In this document: piece by piece, positions 11,340 through 21,039 of the stretch
Layout: each line of letters begins with the position of its first letter
How positions within the stretch are numbered: position 1 is the first letter of the stretch
DNA from: Pictodentalium vernedei
Lineage: Eukaryota > Mollusca > Scaphopoda > Dentaliida > Dentaliidae
Reading direction: 5' to 3'
Assembly (NCBI GenBank): GCA_031216915.1
Contig: CM062297.1
Location: 181,498,350-181,562,349, forward strand
DNA length: 64,000 nucleotides
Program-made: the position numbers and the translations under genes
The notes under the pieces: generated by a model
Databases searched by the model: none
What the model saw: only the letters and a program-made list of their open reading frames with translations
Told to the model about the DNA's origin: nothing

Positions 11340-11580
11340 TTCTCTGCAGGAACCCTGGGAAGTGAAGCAGTGCCTGTTCACTGTGGTAAAGAGGCTCTGT
11401 TTTACTGGTAAAATAGGACCCAGTACCATTGCTTGGGAGGTGCAAACCCTCTCTAAAATGGGTAACTTGGCTTATTAATGCTCACCCCTGGTCTTGAGTT
11501 GATACTCATGTTGTGGGCATGATTAGCCATTGTGCAAAAATATGTGACCTTAAACACCAAGAAATAAATAAATAATAAAT
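11340..11580 (+). repeat. Interspersed repeat B, most complete copy
   Basis: Runs from 'ctgcaggaaccctgggaagt' through 'aaaataggacccagtacca' and 'gggcatgattagccattgtg' to the tail 'ccttaaacaccaagaaata' plus (aaat)n. The tail module also appears at the end of the tRNA-headed SINEs at 48000-48360 and 54330-54668. Confidence 0.6.
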
Positions 11581-11755
11581 GAAGTCTCATATTCAGTGGA
11601 TGTGCTTTGTATTATCTTTGAAGTGATATTATTTAGTCTGTAAGGGTTTGCCTTGTTACAGTTTATAGGAAAGTGCCCATATGCACTCTCCCATAAATTG
11701 TGACATGGCAAAGACATGTGTACAAGATTTGATGGCAAAAATAATTTAGCATTCT
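11581..11755. mobile_element. TTAA MITE family C, 5' truncated
   Basis: Matches 44560-44735, including 'gtattatctttgaagtgata' and the hairpin GAGAGTGCCCAT...; the right end reads 'ataatttagcattctaag'. The left end is cut by the tail of repeat B. Confidence 0.6.
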
Positions 11756-11946
11756 AAGGGCCTAATTCCGACTTTGATAATTTTTTAATGCAAAAGAACA
11801 GGTGTCTCAACATGCATTGTTTGGGTAAACTCAAAACTTATTTTCTAAGTAGTACATAGTCAGCTGTTTCTAGGCAAGTTTTGGCTACCTCTGTAGGCAG
11901 CTAAGACTTGACTAGAAACAACTGCAAAGCCACAGGAGGTAGACTT
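11756..11946. repeat. Hairpin repeat shared with 63140-63366
   Basis: Starts 'gcctaattccgactt'. An imperfect stem GTTTCTAGGCAAGTTTTGGC / AGACTTGACTAGAAAC spans 11868-11931. The copy near 63.2 kb has the same order of words and the same stem. Ends are not resolved. Confidence 0.45.
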
Positions 11947-11950
11947 TTAA

Positions 11951-12188
11951 CTCTTAGAAGCCGGGGAATCAGAATGAATTTATTGCACATGACATACCGC
12001 CAAAAACTTACAGTAAGCAGGTGCTACTTGTCAAGTGTCATCTGCCTATGCAGGCAGACGACACTTGACTAGAAGCACCTGCTCAGTGTTTAATTCTCCC
12101 CCAGCCCAAAGACAGCCAAAACGTCACTGCCAGATTACCTGCCGTATTACATCACAGGCAAGAAAAATCGACACCCGGCTTCTAAGAG
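11951..12188. mobile_element. TTAA-flanked MITE, family D (piggyBac-like)
   Basis: TTAA at 11947-11950 and 12189-12192. Terminal inverted repeats are CTCTTAGAAGCCGGG and its complement CCCGGCTTCTAAGAG (15 of 15). A hairpin at about 12018-12087 (AGCAGGTGCTACTTGTCAAG / GACTAGAAGCACCTGCT) fills the centre. The only full copy here. Confidence 0.85.
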
Positions 12189-12261
12189 TTAATGTATAGT
12201 GAAAATGTATAAAATCTCCAGGCCTTTAAGGGTTGAGAGGGCTTTGGTCACTTTTTCATAT

Positions 12262-12420
12262 TCAAGAGGTAAACTGAGCATTTATTCTATCATATCTTGT
12301 TTGACACAGAGCTCTGTCAAACAAGATATACTAGATGAAATGCCCGAATTGAATGTACAGAGGCCAAATAGGTATATAAACGAAGGGAATTTGGTGATTG
12401 TCAGGGGAATTACTTGACAC
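12262..12420 (+). mobile_element. pogo-like MITE, left fragment
   Basis: From 'aggtaaactgagcatttatt' through the central hairpin (TATCTTGTTTGACACAGAGC) to 'gtcaggggaatt', collinear with 45546-45695. The right part resumes at about 13146 after a LINE fragment. Confidence 0.65.
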
Positions 12421-12429
12421 ACATGACTA

Positions 12430-13145
12430 CTTCAGATTTTGTGTTCAGTTATGAGATCAAAAACTCTTTAACCTATCTGCTACAACATTCAGACAGGATG
12501 GATAAATCAGGCAAGGAAGCTAATGGAGAACTACTCTAAAGAGACTGAAGATCTAGAAGGGGGACTGCAACAGGGAAGGAGCTTTATAAGGGAAAAGGTG
12601 TTTATGTAGATTGTAATAGAAACTGGCAAGCTGGAATTAGGACCAAGAGTTCTTTGGATGGGGTATATAAAAAGGATGTGCCAGCTTTTGAGCAGTACTT
12701 GGATGGATCATATGGGGGTGGGGGGTCATTGTTGTTCAAAGTGAGGTCCAAGTCACTGGAGCTGAGGGGCAGAATTGGGGAGGGTGTGGAAAGAGCATGC
12801 CAAATGTGTAACTTAGGTGTAATGGAGACCCTGAACCATTTCATTTTAGAATGCCTAATTGCCTAATAGAACAAGACTCCTTTGGGAACTAATGGAAAAA
12901 TGGGATGGAAATATGAAGGATAATTGGATGAGAAATGACATGAGGAAAAGGGTCAATTTCATAGTTGGGAAGATCAAGAAGGTGCCAATGGGGGGAATTT
13001 TGAAACAGTTTTTTGCTGAATGCTGGGAGATTAGAAGGGAGAGGGGGGAGGAATACCCCAGTGGGGCACTCAGGGTAATGTAGGCCTCCCCAGTAGAGGA
13101 CTGTGGCAAATCAGTGGAAGGCCGAAGATTTATTATAGTTGACAT
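12430..13145 (+). pseudogene. Non-LTR retrotransposon (LINE) 3' end, dead
   Basis: The translation between 12654 and 13083 gives, across a frameshift near 12860, a cysteine/histidine motif CQMCNLGVMETLNHF..EC (C-x2-C-x8-H-x4-C, common near the C-terminus of LINE polyproteins) and then a helical tail rich in K, W and E. The same tail is recognisable at 20278-19992 on the other strand, including 'FAECWE'/'VSECWE' and a similar 3' UTR ending in TTATTAT. No reverse transcriptase core remains. The fragment lies within a pogo-like MITE. Clade not decided. Confidence 0.65.
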
Positions 13146-13244
13146 GTCAAATTTGTTTTGAAGACATGGTAAATAGTTTTGTGTTGGAAGTTATATTCAG
13201 TAAACAGGATTATTCAATTAAGATATATGCAATTAAGAGGGTTC
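13146..13244 (+). mobile_element. pogo-like MITE, right fragment
   Basis: 'gtcaaatttgttttgaagac', 'atggtaaatagttttgtg' and the end 'agggttccactg' correspond to 45770-45874, completing the copy interrupted at 12420. Confidence 0.6.
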
Positions 13245-13466
13245 CACTGTTCTTAGGTTCCACTTGACAATTTTCCACACATTTTCACAAATGACATGGC
13301 TTGTTGGGCTTTTAATTAGGCCCCAGTCGTCAGCTATGCTGAGATATAATCCCATCTAAAATCATTTTACAGGGTTTTTGTCAAGACTTGGAACTGCTAA
13401 CATTTGTTGTTACCTTGTTAAGCTCTTGCAGTAAACTTTAACACCATCATGAAATATTATATTTAA

Positions 13467-13667
13467 CTTGTTGCATGCTGCTGGTAGATATTCCTGCCAT
13501 GGACAGGATTTCTCTTGCCACTGAAATAAGTATCATTTGGGCGCTTTTAAAAACCAGATTTTCCTCTTGCAAACAGAAGGGATTTTTTCAAAGATTTCTA
13601 AAGTTAAATTTAAATGAATTATTCATGAAATCTAGTCATGGCTGCTTTGCAGAAATATTATTGCCTT
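13467..13667 (-). mobile_element. TTAA MITE family B, partial
   Basis: TTAA at 13463-13466 followed by CTTGTTGCATGCTGCTGGT, the right-end sequence of family B in inverse orientation. It stops after 'tagtcatggctgcttt', so one hairpin arm and the far end are missing. Confidence 0.6.
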
Positions 13668-14599
13668 AATACTGTGATTCAGGAGGGATGTATCCCCATT
13701 TGACAAAGAATTTTTTTTTAAACTGAATGTCTAAAAGATTCTCTGGATTCTGACGAGCAACTGCTAATTATTTTCATTCATTGAAATTTTAAGGATATCT
13801 ACCAAGATTTACAGGCTTTTACAATTTTCAACAGGCCTACATATTTTCACCAGTGACCATTGGATCATTCCCAACCACACCCCTACCCCCAATGTGTCTC
13901 CTCTGCATCTCTTCCCATGGAGTTATTCTAAAAAACTGTCTTTCATTACCACAATGTTGTTCAATACATGCTTGAGCTGGGAAGGACTTTCTTCATTAAA
14001 CAGTGTAAGGGAGGTAACTGTTGATTGGTAGAGCTGAACTCCAGAAGGTATCCCAGTACTAAATATTTTCCCATAGGTGACCATTATTATAACATTTGTG
14101 TGGAAAAAAATATGATATCACAATTTTAATTGGAGCATTCAAATATCTTTGTCAAGTGTAGCCCTTCCGACAACTTTTTCAGTCCTCAAAACTGGGGGGC
14201 ATGCCACAAATAAGAAAGAAAAATTGACAGGAAGGAATCTACCAGTGACTGGCATATTTTTTCCGAGGAATTTCCAACAAAAGCAAACCAAGACTCAATT
14301 GTACTTTTAAGCCCCAAAATTCATCAAATTACCCTCTTTCTTCTCTGCAATATTCAGCAATGATGCCAATTTTCAGAACAATGCTTCAAAGGTTTTTTAA
14401 ATCAATATTTTTTTCTCAAGGATGCTTAGTTTCAGAGATTGCATCATTTCTGACTTTTCAAGGTGGGTAAGTGTAATTCAAATATTTAATACAGTGATAC
14501 CAGAAAATTACACCATTAAGTATATGAGGTAGATACCTACGCTATTACTTTATTATTTTTTTCTTGCTGGATTAAGCTCATTCTGATTAAGGGTCATAA
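13668..14599. other. No recognisable gene
   Basis: No repeat family, ORF or splice pair could be supported here. Confidence 0.45.
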
Positions 14600-14935
14600 G
14601 CAAGGTTTTGGAAATGAACAAAAATAATTATGCCTCTGAAAAAAATTTCGGGGGCATATAGTGTTTGTCATTTCCATCCGTCTATCTGTCTGTCCATCAG
14701 GAAGATTGTTCCATCCATCCATCTGTCTGTCCATCAGGAAGATTTTCATGTCCGCTCCATAACTCTGAGATGCTTCCTCGGATTTTGTTGAGACTTGGCA
14801 TACATGCTGCTTATGGGGAGAAGATGTGTCTTGCACAAATTTTTTTTTGTTCGATGCAGGTCAAGGTCACAGATCAAGATCATTGCCACGTCGGGCGCAT
14901 AGTCACTTCCAAGTGACAATGTCTTGTTTTTTGTT
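14600..14935 (+). repeat. CTGTC-leader repeat of molluscan type
   Basis: 'attatgcctctgaaaaaaat', then 'ccgtctatctgtctgtccat' twice, 'gagacttggcatacatgctg', 'gagaagatgtgtcttgcaca' and 'aggtcaaggtcacagatcaa'. Sequences with this order are very common in mollusc genomes (from general knowledge, not a search). Local duplication of the CTGTC block is seen. Confidence 0.55.
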
Positions 14936-15366
14936 TAAGATTGTATACATGGGCTGTCTGTTTTGAATCACATCTGGCAGAGTTTCCAAGTCCCCAGTTG
15001 TATTTCCCGGAATTTCTCAAGTCTTTATCACATAATATGACCTTTTTCTAGCCATTAAACTCAAAACTTTAAAAGTGGGAAAACATTATCATTCAATAAC
15101 ATTTCAAAAGTACCCCAAGTGTATGCAGCTATATGCTTGTGTGAAAATTGAACCCTGCCATCAGGTCATCTATTTACATTTCGCATACTATATAGAGAAA
15201 AAATATGGCTTCAAACAAGCTTTTAATTGACAATAGAATATGTTGTCATTTTGGAATTAACTTTAATAAAAAAAATCCACAATCCAACATAAGAATTTCC
15301 ATTAGTTTCTTGAATCCTGCACACTATGTAACATGTAACCAACTAACCCTGTGCATTTTTACAGCT
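14936..15366. other. No recognisable gene
   Basis: AT-rich; contains a short copy of 'aaccaactaaccctgtgcat' (15337-15356), part of the palindromic repeat P described at 46325-46560. Confidence 0.4.
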
Positions 15367-15370
15367 TTAA

Positions 15371-15593
15371 CCCTTTACCTAATATGAAAAGCAGACGACA
15401 CTTGCCAAAAAAAAATTCTTGATCAACTAATATTTTTCATTTTTTGTCTCAAAAACATAGGTTATGACCCCTCGTTGGAATGAGCTAGTCATAACCTATG
15501 TTTTTGAGACAAAAAATGAAAAAATAATGAAAAATAACTGAAGATTTTTTAGAATAGCGCTGGCCGGTTTTGGCTGTTACGTTGGGTAAAGGC
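15371..15593. mobile_element. TTAA-flanked MITE, family A (piggyBac-like)
   Basis: TTAA at 15367-15370 and 15594-15597. Ends CCCTTTACCTAAT and GTTGGGTAAAGGC. A hairpin at 15437-15522 (TTTTTGTCTCAAAAACATAG and complement, loop near GAATGAGCT) lies between unlike flanks, one with 'gcagacgacacttgc', the other with 'gcgctggccggttttgg'. Confidence 0.85.
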
Positions 15594-15597
15594 TTAA

Positions 15598-16472
15598 TCA
15601 GTGTATAGTTTTGTGTAGTGTGTGATATGGCAGCCTCTCATCTGATCTTGTGCAATGCCTATGGTTAGTCAGTGTATAGTTGGTGGGTTTTTTTTAAATA
15701 GTCAGTGTATGTTAGCTTTACTAAGCAATGCACAGTGTTAATGATCCTCTTCTTTCTGGGTATAAATAAGATCATCTCTATTATGTAACTAACCCTATGC
15801 ATTACAAAGCCATAGTGAGAGTACATTTTCATCAGGCCTGGCATTCTTTAGGAGTGCAGGAGTGCTGCATACCTACTGCACACCTAGAAAAATTTGAGGA
15901 GGGCAATTTTTTGCACCCCTTGATTTTCTGGAATGCCAGACCTGTTTGAGACTGCCTCTAAAATCTAGTATCATTTCGTCCCTTGAGTTCCAATGTGTTC
16001 TCTGTGCCTACTGGCACAGAGAACACATTGGAACTCAGGAGATGATTTATCAATGTTGCATTGATTCTTAATAATTCAGGACCCATTCTGTGTCGCATTT
16101 CAATAGAATTTGAGTTTAGAAGGCAGAGACATAAGAATTGAATACAACATTTTGAATAATGAGAAGATGCGTGTGCCAATTTTCCCACTATGTAGCTGAG
16201 TATAGTACATTTTTTCAGTCACAATATTAATACCTTGACGTGAATATAACCAAAACAGATACAAGTTTTTGCATTGAAAATTTCAGGTGCAATTGCACTC
16301 CCAAGCAATCTGACAACATGTAACCAACTAATGCTGTGCATTTTAACAACCTTCGTCAGTGTACATTTTTATGTAGAGTGTGATATGACAGTTACCAATT
16401 TTAGAAAATGTGACTAATCCCAGGCATTGCGCGGGGTTAGTCACAATTTCTGGTTACAAAAATTGTTCATTG
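15598..16472. repeat. Palindromic repeat P pieces and a short hairpin
   Basis: Fragments of repeat P ('gtcagtgtatagttttgtgt', 'gtgtgatatggcag', 'ctaaccctatgcatt') occur at 15598-15660, 15780-15830 and 16318-16460; the last has the stem GTGACTAATCCC / GGGGTTAGTCAC. A separate near-perfect hairpin spans 15983-16038 (TTGAGTTCCAATGTGTTCTC and complement). Confidence 0.55.
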
Positions 16473-16476
16473 TTAA

Positions 16477-16692
16477 CTCTTTGAACTCTAGTAGTATCTT
16501 CCCTGTCAGTTAAATGGCAGCAATTAGAAAAGTCCATATTCATTATTTGGGGTAGACCAATCAATATTTTCAACGTGCAGCCTCGGAAAATATTGATTGC
16601 TCTACCCCACACATTTACTAAACAGCCATCCTATATAATGACGTTATGACATATGTTCCTGGCCAGTAAAGATGCCGCTAGGGTTCAAAGGG
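16477..16692. mobile_element. TTAA-flanked MITE, family E (piggyBac-like)
   Basis: TTAA at 16473-16476 and 16693-16696; ends CTCTTTGAACTCTAG and the complement of CCCTTTGAACCCTAG (13 of 15). Central hairpin GGGGTAGACCAATCAATATT / AATATTGATTGCTCTACCCC. It interrupts a copy of repeat P, which continues at 16697 with 'actgagtaactaaccctgtg'. Confidence 0.8.
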
Positions 16693-16744
16693 TTAAACTG
16701 AGTAACTAACCCTGTGCATTGTACAGCCTTAGAGTAAATCTCAT

Positions 16745-17254
16745 CTACCTCAAGTCTTTATCCATCATAATGGCAAAGACCAGACAGTAATATTCTCAAA
16801 AAGCATTCAAATTCAGTTTTTGATCCCCTCACTGGAATGATTTGTCAAAAGATTTTTTTTAGTGAATTTCGAAAATAAAAACCATATTCTATTTTCAATT
16901 AATAGCTTGTTTTTAGAGTTTTGAACCACTGTTACAATAAAATTCTATTTCTGAATGCTTCAAAAATATCAATGTCATTGCGACTAATTTTGGAGCAGAG
17001 GCCATGCCAAATAATGCATTGTATTTTCAACAACAAAAATCAAAAGCCTTATTGGAAGTGCAGTTTCTTTCTGAATCTATCCAGGCATCTTTGATCAGGT
17101 TTTGAATCCAGTTATAAATTTGTGCAGTAAAATATCCCAAAGCCTCAGTCCGGAATGAGTTTACTGAACTTGTTTTTTTTTAACCCCTGCACTAATATGT
17201 CAAAATACTGAAATTTCAAACAAATTTATCCCATAATGCATCTGGTAGGGGGGA
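16745..17254. other. No recognisable gene
   Basis: No assignable family. It ends in a purine/G tract (17248-17274, including 20 consecutive G) abutting the 5S-type SINE. Confidence 0.4.
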
Positions 17255-17275
17255 GGGGGGGGGGGGGGGGGGGGT

Positions 17276-17650
17276 GTCACGGTAACCGTTTCTCGTCAGA
17301 TCACTGAAGTTAAGCAATGTCGAGCGCGGTTAGTAGTTGGATGGGTGACCATTTCTGCAACTGATTTGAGCTCCCGCGTTGTGTCCTTGGGAAAGGCACT
17401 TCACCCCGATTGCCTACATGGGGGCACGATGATGCTGTGTACTAAGGCGTACTGCACGTCGATGGTGCGCATGTCTTCAACCAATCTAACCCTGCCTGTG
17501 CCGCGGTGCAGAGTTCAGAGTTACAATGTTGGAGAGCTGACAGCTGCTCGTTGGTTCTCTCCGGGTACTCCTGCTTCCTCCACCCGTAAAACTGTCACCG
17601 ACATGATATGACTCTGGCTGTTAATGTGTCATTAAACCCTAATAAAAAAA
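17276..17650 (+). mobile_element. 5S rRNA-headed SINE (SINE3 type)
   Basis: The first about 75 bases carry the 5S internal promoter: 'tctcgtcagatcac', AAGTTAAGCAATGTCGAG (box A), CGCGGTTAG (intermediate element) and TAGTTGGATGGGTGACC (box C). The body has 'ttgtgtccttgggaaaggca', 'gattgcctacatgggggca', 'cgatggtgcgcatgtcttca' and 'ccgggtactcctgcttcctc'; the tail is 'cattaaaccctaataaaa'. The tgtccttgggcaag core resembles the deeply conserved Nin-DC SINE domain (recalled). Transcription by Pol III from 5S elements is inferred. Confidence 0.85.
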
Positions 17651-17775
17651 AAAAATGTGTCGAGAAATTTACAAGCCACGAAATGCCCATTCTGTAAGTG
17701 TCTCCATTGGGTTCACCCTAACTTCCCTTTGATCATTCTTAGGAGTTCTTGGTGATCAGTTGATAAATCTATTAA

Positions 17776-17967
17776 CCCTTTACCCAACGTAACAGCCCAA
17801 ACCGGCCAGTATAATTCACAAAAATTGCTAATTTTCATTCTTTTTTTCATTTTTTGTCTCAAAAACATAGGTTATGAACCTATGCTTTTGAGACAAAATA
17901 TGAAAAAAATTGTTTATTCAAGAATTTTGTTTGCATGTGTCATCTGCTTTTCATGTTAGGTAAAGGG
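17776..17967. mobile_element. TTAA-flanked MITE, family A
   Basis: TTAA at 17772-17775 and 17968-17971; ends CCCTTTACCCAACG and GTTAGGTAAAGGG. The hairpin is shortened (AAAACATAGGTTATGAACCTATG), its centre lost relative to 15371-15593, and it is inserted in the opposite orientation. Confidence 0.85.
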
Positions 17968-17971
17968 TTAA

Positions 17972-18042
17972 ATGTGTTCTCATTGTCACAGTTTTTCCTT
18001 TATTTTCTCAATAAGTGAGATAAAGTGACAATGAGAACACGA
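17972..18042. repeat. Hairpin with 28-nt loop
   Basis: GTGTTCTCATTGTCAC and its complement GTGACAATGAGAACAC flank an AT-rich loop, directly after the MITE. Confidence 0.6.
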
Positions 18043-18059
18043 CATATTTACCACTTTGC

Positions 18060-18480
18060 CAGATAGACTAACTGACAAGAGTCCATAGTTAGATGGTTTG
18101 ATCAGTACAAACACAGTAAAACCATTCAGCCGGTTTTTGAAGGGTCTTGCTACTTGGTTTCTGGTTTGCCACAACCTGAAATCGAACCAGAAAACACAGA
18201 AGCCAGCCCTTTTCTCTACTTATTATTTCCCCAACCTCCAAAGGAGGATTCAGGGTATCTAGTGAAGCCATCCATCCATCTGCCCATCTGTCTGCCCGTC
18301 TGTCTGTCCATACAAATGTTTTGCATTGTAATTTCAAAGCCATCGGTCAGATTTGGATCTCCTTTGGTATGCTGATAGACCTGCATGGGAGAACAGATAT
18401 GCACAAGGAACGGGTTCCATCCAGTAATTTTTTCCTGAGTTATGGCTCTTTTTCACTCTTTCGACTTATTTTTATTTTTA
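18060..18480 (+). repeat. CTGTC-leader repeat
   Basis: Contains 'catccatctgcccatctgtc', 'tgtctgtccatacaaatgtt' and 'gagttatggctctttt', a third variant of the leader-plus-unit repeats. Single unit only. Confidence 0.45.
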
Positions 18481-18581
18481 TGTGCCACAATACTTTTAAG
18501 GCTACTTCAAACATGCCTACAGGTTGGGGGCAGTGGCTTTGTGTGGCTGCGTAGCCCTTGTTCTTATATTTTTGCACTTTA

Positions 18582-18973
18582 GGCCTAAAAAAATTAACAA
18601 TCTGTTTCTCAGGCCCTCCCGCATGGTCCTTTTGGAAGCCGCATGCTCTCTTTTTATAACCAATGCAAACTTTAAAAAAATAAAAATTAAATGGTTTATG
18701 TCTGATAATTTATAAAAGTTAAAAAAATTGATAAATTTGTCCCTCGAGTTCAAGAAGGCTTTGCAATGCTTTAGCTCTCAAGGGACGAAAATTTCGGAAA
18801 TACACCACCACCCATGCTTCTCTGTAGATTATGAGGCCTAAAACATACCAAGGACATGAACTTTTGGTGGCAAAGAAATAATTACAGAAATAAAAAATAA
18901 AATAAAAATCCGCTCGCCCGCATGAAATTTTACAAAAATGGCCCGAGAAACAGAAGATCTACTTTATGTGGCC
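18582..18973. mobile_element. PIF/Harbinger-like MITE
   Basis: 392 bp, flanked by TTA (18579-18581 and 18974-18976). Ends GGCCTAAAAAAATT and GTGGCC, with the subterminal inverted words TCTGTTTCTCAGGCC and GGCCCGAGAAACAGA. GG..CC ends and a 3-bp TWA target are typical of Harbinger elements. It lies 40 bases upstream of the UTP6 exon, so inside the last intron. Sister copy at 20395-20795. Confidence 0.75.
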
Positions 18974-18996
18974 TTATGTGTGCATTGTAATTTAAT

Positions 18997-19012
18997 CTTT
19001 TTTTTGTTGCAG
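18997..19012 (+). promoter_or_regulatory. Splice acceptor of the UTP6 terminal exon
   Basis: TTTTTTTTGTTGCAG: an uninterrupted pyrimidine-rich stretch with a canonical AG immediately before the exon. Confidence 0.75.
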
Positions 19013-19188
19013 ATATTTGGCTGGATTATATCAAACTTGAACGAAACCATCCAGAAGGAGACCCAGCAAAAATTGGACAAATACACTATAGAGCACTGAA
19101 AACACTGAAAGGAGAACTCAACCAGAAGTTTGTAGCAGTCTTTGCATTAATACAAAGTGGACATTCAGTAAACACAGATAATTTATGA
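19013..19188 (+). CDS. UTP6: UTP6 homologue, last coding exon (C-terminal 57 residues)
   Basis: UTP6 is a half-a-TPR (HAT) repeat protein of the small-subunit processome, needed for early 18S pre-rRNA cleavages in the nucleolus. A pyrimidine run and TTGTTGCAG end at 19012. The exon then reads in phase 1 (two bases finish an Asp/Glu-type codon) to a TGA at 19186-19188. The peptide has IWLDYIKLERNHPEGDP, GQIHYRALKTLKGE, FVAVFALIQSGH; human UTP6 as I recall it ends with a WMDY..EE.NHP.GRPE, GQIYWRAMK.LQGE, FVA.HA..QTGH series, an alignment over the full length of the exon. The mollusc-like copy adds seven residues after the GH. There is no stop or frameshift. Upstream exons are not visible; the last intron holds a Harbinger-like MITE. 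Identification rests on remembered human sequence, so a BLASTP check is warranted, but the fit is strong. Confidence 0.82.
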
Positions 19189-19363
19189 AGACAAACTAAA
19201 GAATTTGAGAATGGATTTTTCATAATTTTTTATTTAACATCTGATTATGCGTCATCATTCTATACCATCAAAATAAGATTAAAAAACAATGCTATTTTTT
19301 AAAACCTGTCAGAAAATTATGCCAGAAAACTACTGTCAGTTGCTAAATTCAACCCAAGTCAAA

Positions 19364-19369
19364 AATAAA
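19364..19369 (+). terminator. Poly(A) signal for UTP6
   Basis: AATAAA lies 176 bases past the UTP6 stop codon and is followed within 20 bases by the T-rich 'ttatgttttatt'. It is the first canonical hexamer downstream of the stop, so it defines a 3' UTR of about 200 bases. Confidence 0.6.
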
Positions 19370-19389
19370 GTTATGTTTTATTCGCTGAT

Positions 19390-19904
19390 TTCAGACTTCC
19401 AGGTATAAGAAAAGTGGAATAAAATGCTGATTTGGAAAAAAAAAATTACATGAGGTTTAGGGACCTGCAAATCCCCGATTTCGGCAGATAATCAAATCTC
19501 AGCTAAGGTTTCAAATCAAATCAAATCTTGAATCCTGATATCAATCAGTCAGTAGAGTTATACTGTGATAGGTATACATACTCTGTACCCATGACAGTAT
19601 AAATTAAATTTATAAATAATAGAAATATTTATTTATAAATAAATTACTTGGAAGTGGGCTTGGATTTGAACCATGGTTTCAAGCTGAATCAAATCACAAA
19701 CTGTTCACAGGTCTGTATTAAGGTTATACAAATATGCTGTGGTAAAAAACTTAAATTTTCAAGTTTCTCAAATAATCATATCTGACGGTCATCGCAGAAA
19801 GAATTAAAAAAGTATGTTGAGGTTTGAAACTTTAAAATTTAGCATAAATGCTGGCTGATGGTATGAAAGTTTTAATCATATGTTAGAAAAGACTGGATAT
19901 TTTA
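19390..19904. other. No recognisable gene
   Basis: Downstream of UTP6. Includes a 'tcaaatcaaatctt' patch similar to 4655-4725 and 40850-40890. Nothing coding is seen. Confidence 0.45.
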
Positions 19905-19991
19905 TTAACCCTTTACCCATCGAATCGCCCGCATTCTCCCACGTAATATGCAAATTCAGCAGTTGAAAAAATATTATTTTTCCAAAAATTT

Positions 19992-20278
19992 CAATAATAA
20001 TAACACTTTGGCCAGCCGCTGATTTGTCATGGTTCTCAGATGAGAAGGCCATGGTTACACCTGAACTCCCAACTGCCTCCCTATTCCCACGCTTCTCCTC
20101 TCCTCCCAACACTCGGAGACGAACTGCTTGATGACATCCCTTGTCCCATTCTTCCCAATCTCACCAATTAGCATATTAACCCTCTCCTTTGAGGCTCCCC
20201 CTAACCACATGTCCTTCATTCTCCCATCCCACTTCCCCATTATACTCCCACTGAATCTCATTCTTTTAGACTGATACT
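19992..20278 (-). pseudogene. LINE 3' end inserted in a MITE
   Basis: On the minus strand 'MGKWDGRMKDMWL', 'VNMLIGEIGK' and 'VIKQFVSECWEERR' parallel 12880-13060. The 3' UTR ends in TTATTATTATTG at the left boundary. 'actttgg' occurs at both boundaries (about 20008 and 20276) and could be the target duplication. Only about 80 codons remain. Confidence 0.7.
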
Positions 20279-20394
20279 TTGGGCAACAAAACCATATCAT
20301 GTGACCCCTTGTTGGAACGAGCTCGTTCCAACAAGTGGTCACATGATATGGTTTTGTTGAAATTTTTTGAAAATTTAAAAAAAATGATATTTAA

Positions 20395-20795
20395 GGCCTA
20401 AAAAAATAAAAAATCTGTTTCTCAGGCCCTCCCGCATGGTCCTTTTGGCTGCCGCATGCTCTCTTTTTATAACCAATTTAAACTTAAAAAATAAAAATTA
20501 AATGGTTTATGTCTGATATTTTACCCAAGTTAAAAAAATTGATGAATTTGTCCCTTGAGTGCAAGAAGGCTTTGCAATGCATTAGCATTGCAAAGTCTTC
20601 TTGCACTCAAGGGATGAAATACACCACCTCCATGCTATTCTGTAGATTATGAGGCCTAAAACTTGAACCAAAAACATGAACTTTTGATGACAAAAAAGTA
20701 ATTACTGAAATAAAAAATAAAATAAAAAAAGTGCTCGCCCGCATGCAATTTCACAAATAATGGCCTGAGAAACAGAAGATCTACTTTGTGTGGCC
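20395..20795. mobile_element. PIF/Harbinger-like MITE, nested
   Basis: 401 bp between TAA (20392-20394) and TAA (20796-20798). Ends as in 18582-18973; the central hairpin (20552-20613, CCCTTGAGTGCAAGAAGGC and complement) is complete here but one-armed in the sister. The uninterrupted site is visible at 57463-57480 (gatatttaaaataataaa). Confidence 0.85.
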
Positions 20796-20840
20796 TAAAA
20801 TAATAAATTTTGATATCGTCTGCGTTGGGTGAAGGGTTAA

Positions 20841-21039
20841 AGAAACTTGGTAATGGGATAGAGTACTTGATGAATATATTGTAGTATACATAAAATAAAT
20901 CTGATACAGCCTCTGTGTATTTAGTTATTATTTAACTAAAGAAAACAAGATTATTCTGATGACAAAAATGTGCACATGCAGATTTGATTTTTTACCATTT
21001 ATTAGAGGGTGTCCAGTATATGAAGGTATGCCTTGATTA
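20841..21039. other. Short unassigned AT-rich spacer
   Basis: No ORF or repeat signature recognised. Confidence 0.4.

Larger units (their letters stand above)
19909..20836. mobile_element. TTAA MITE family A carrying two nested insertions
   Basis: TTAA at 19905-19908 and 20837-20840; ends CCCTTTACCCATCG and CGTTGGGTGAAGGG. The MITE sequence is collinear with 57280-57510 once the LINE fragment (19992-20278) and the Harbinger-like element (20395-20795) are removed. The hairpin arm AAACCATATCATGTGACCCC and its complement are intact. Confidence 0.85.

Noticed and set aside
11044..11445. 133-codon minus-strand ORF
   Set aside because: It runs across the boundary of repeat B and unassigned AT-rich DNA, has no motif and no conserved counterpart in other repeat B copies.
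17276..17360. 5S rRNA gene
   Set aside because: Only the internal promoter half is 5S-like; it is followed at once by a SINE body and tail and is present in several dispersed copies. The same applies to 21505, 39057, 47905 and 54235.
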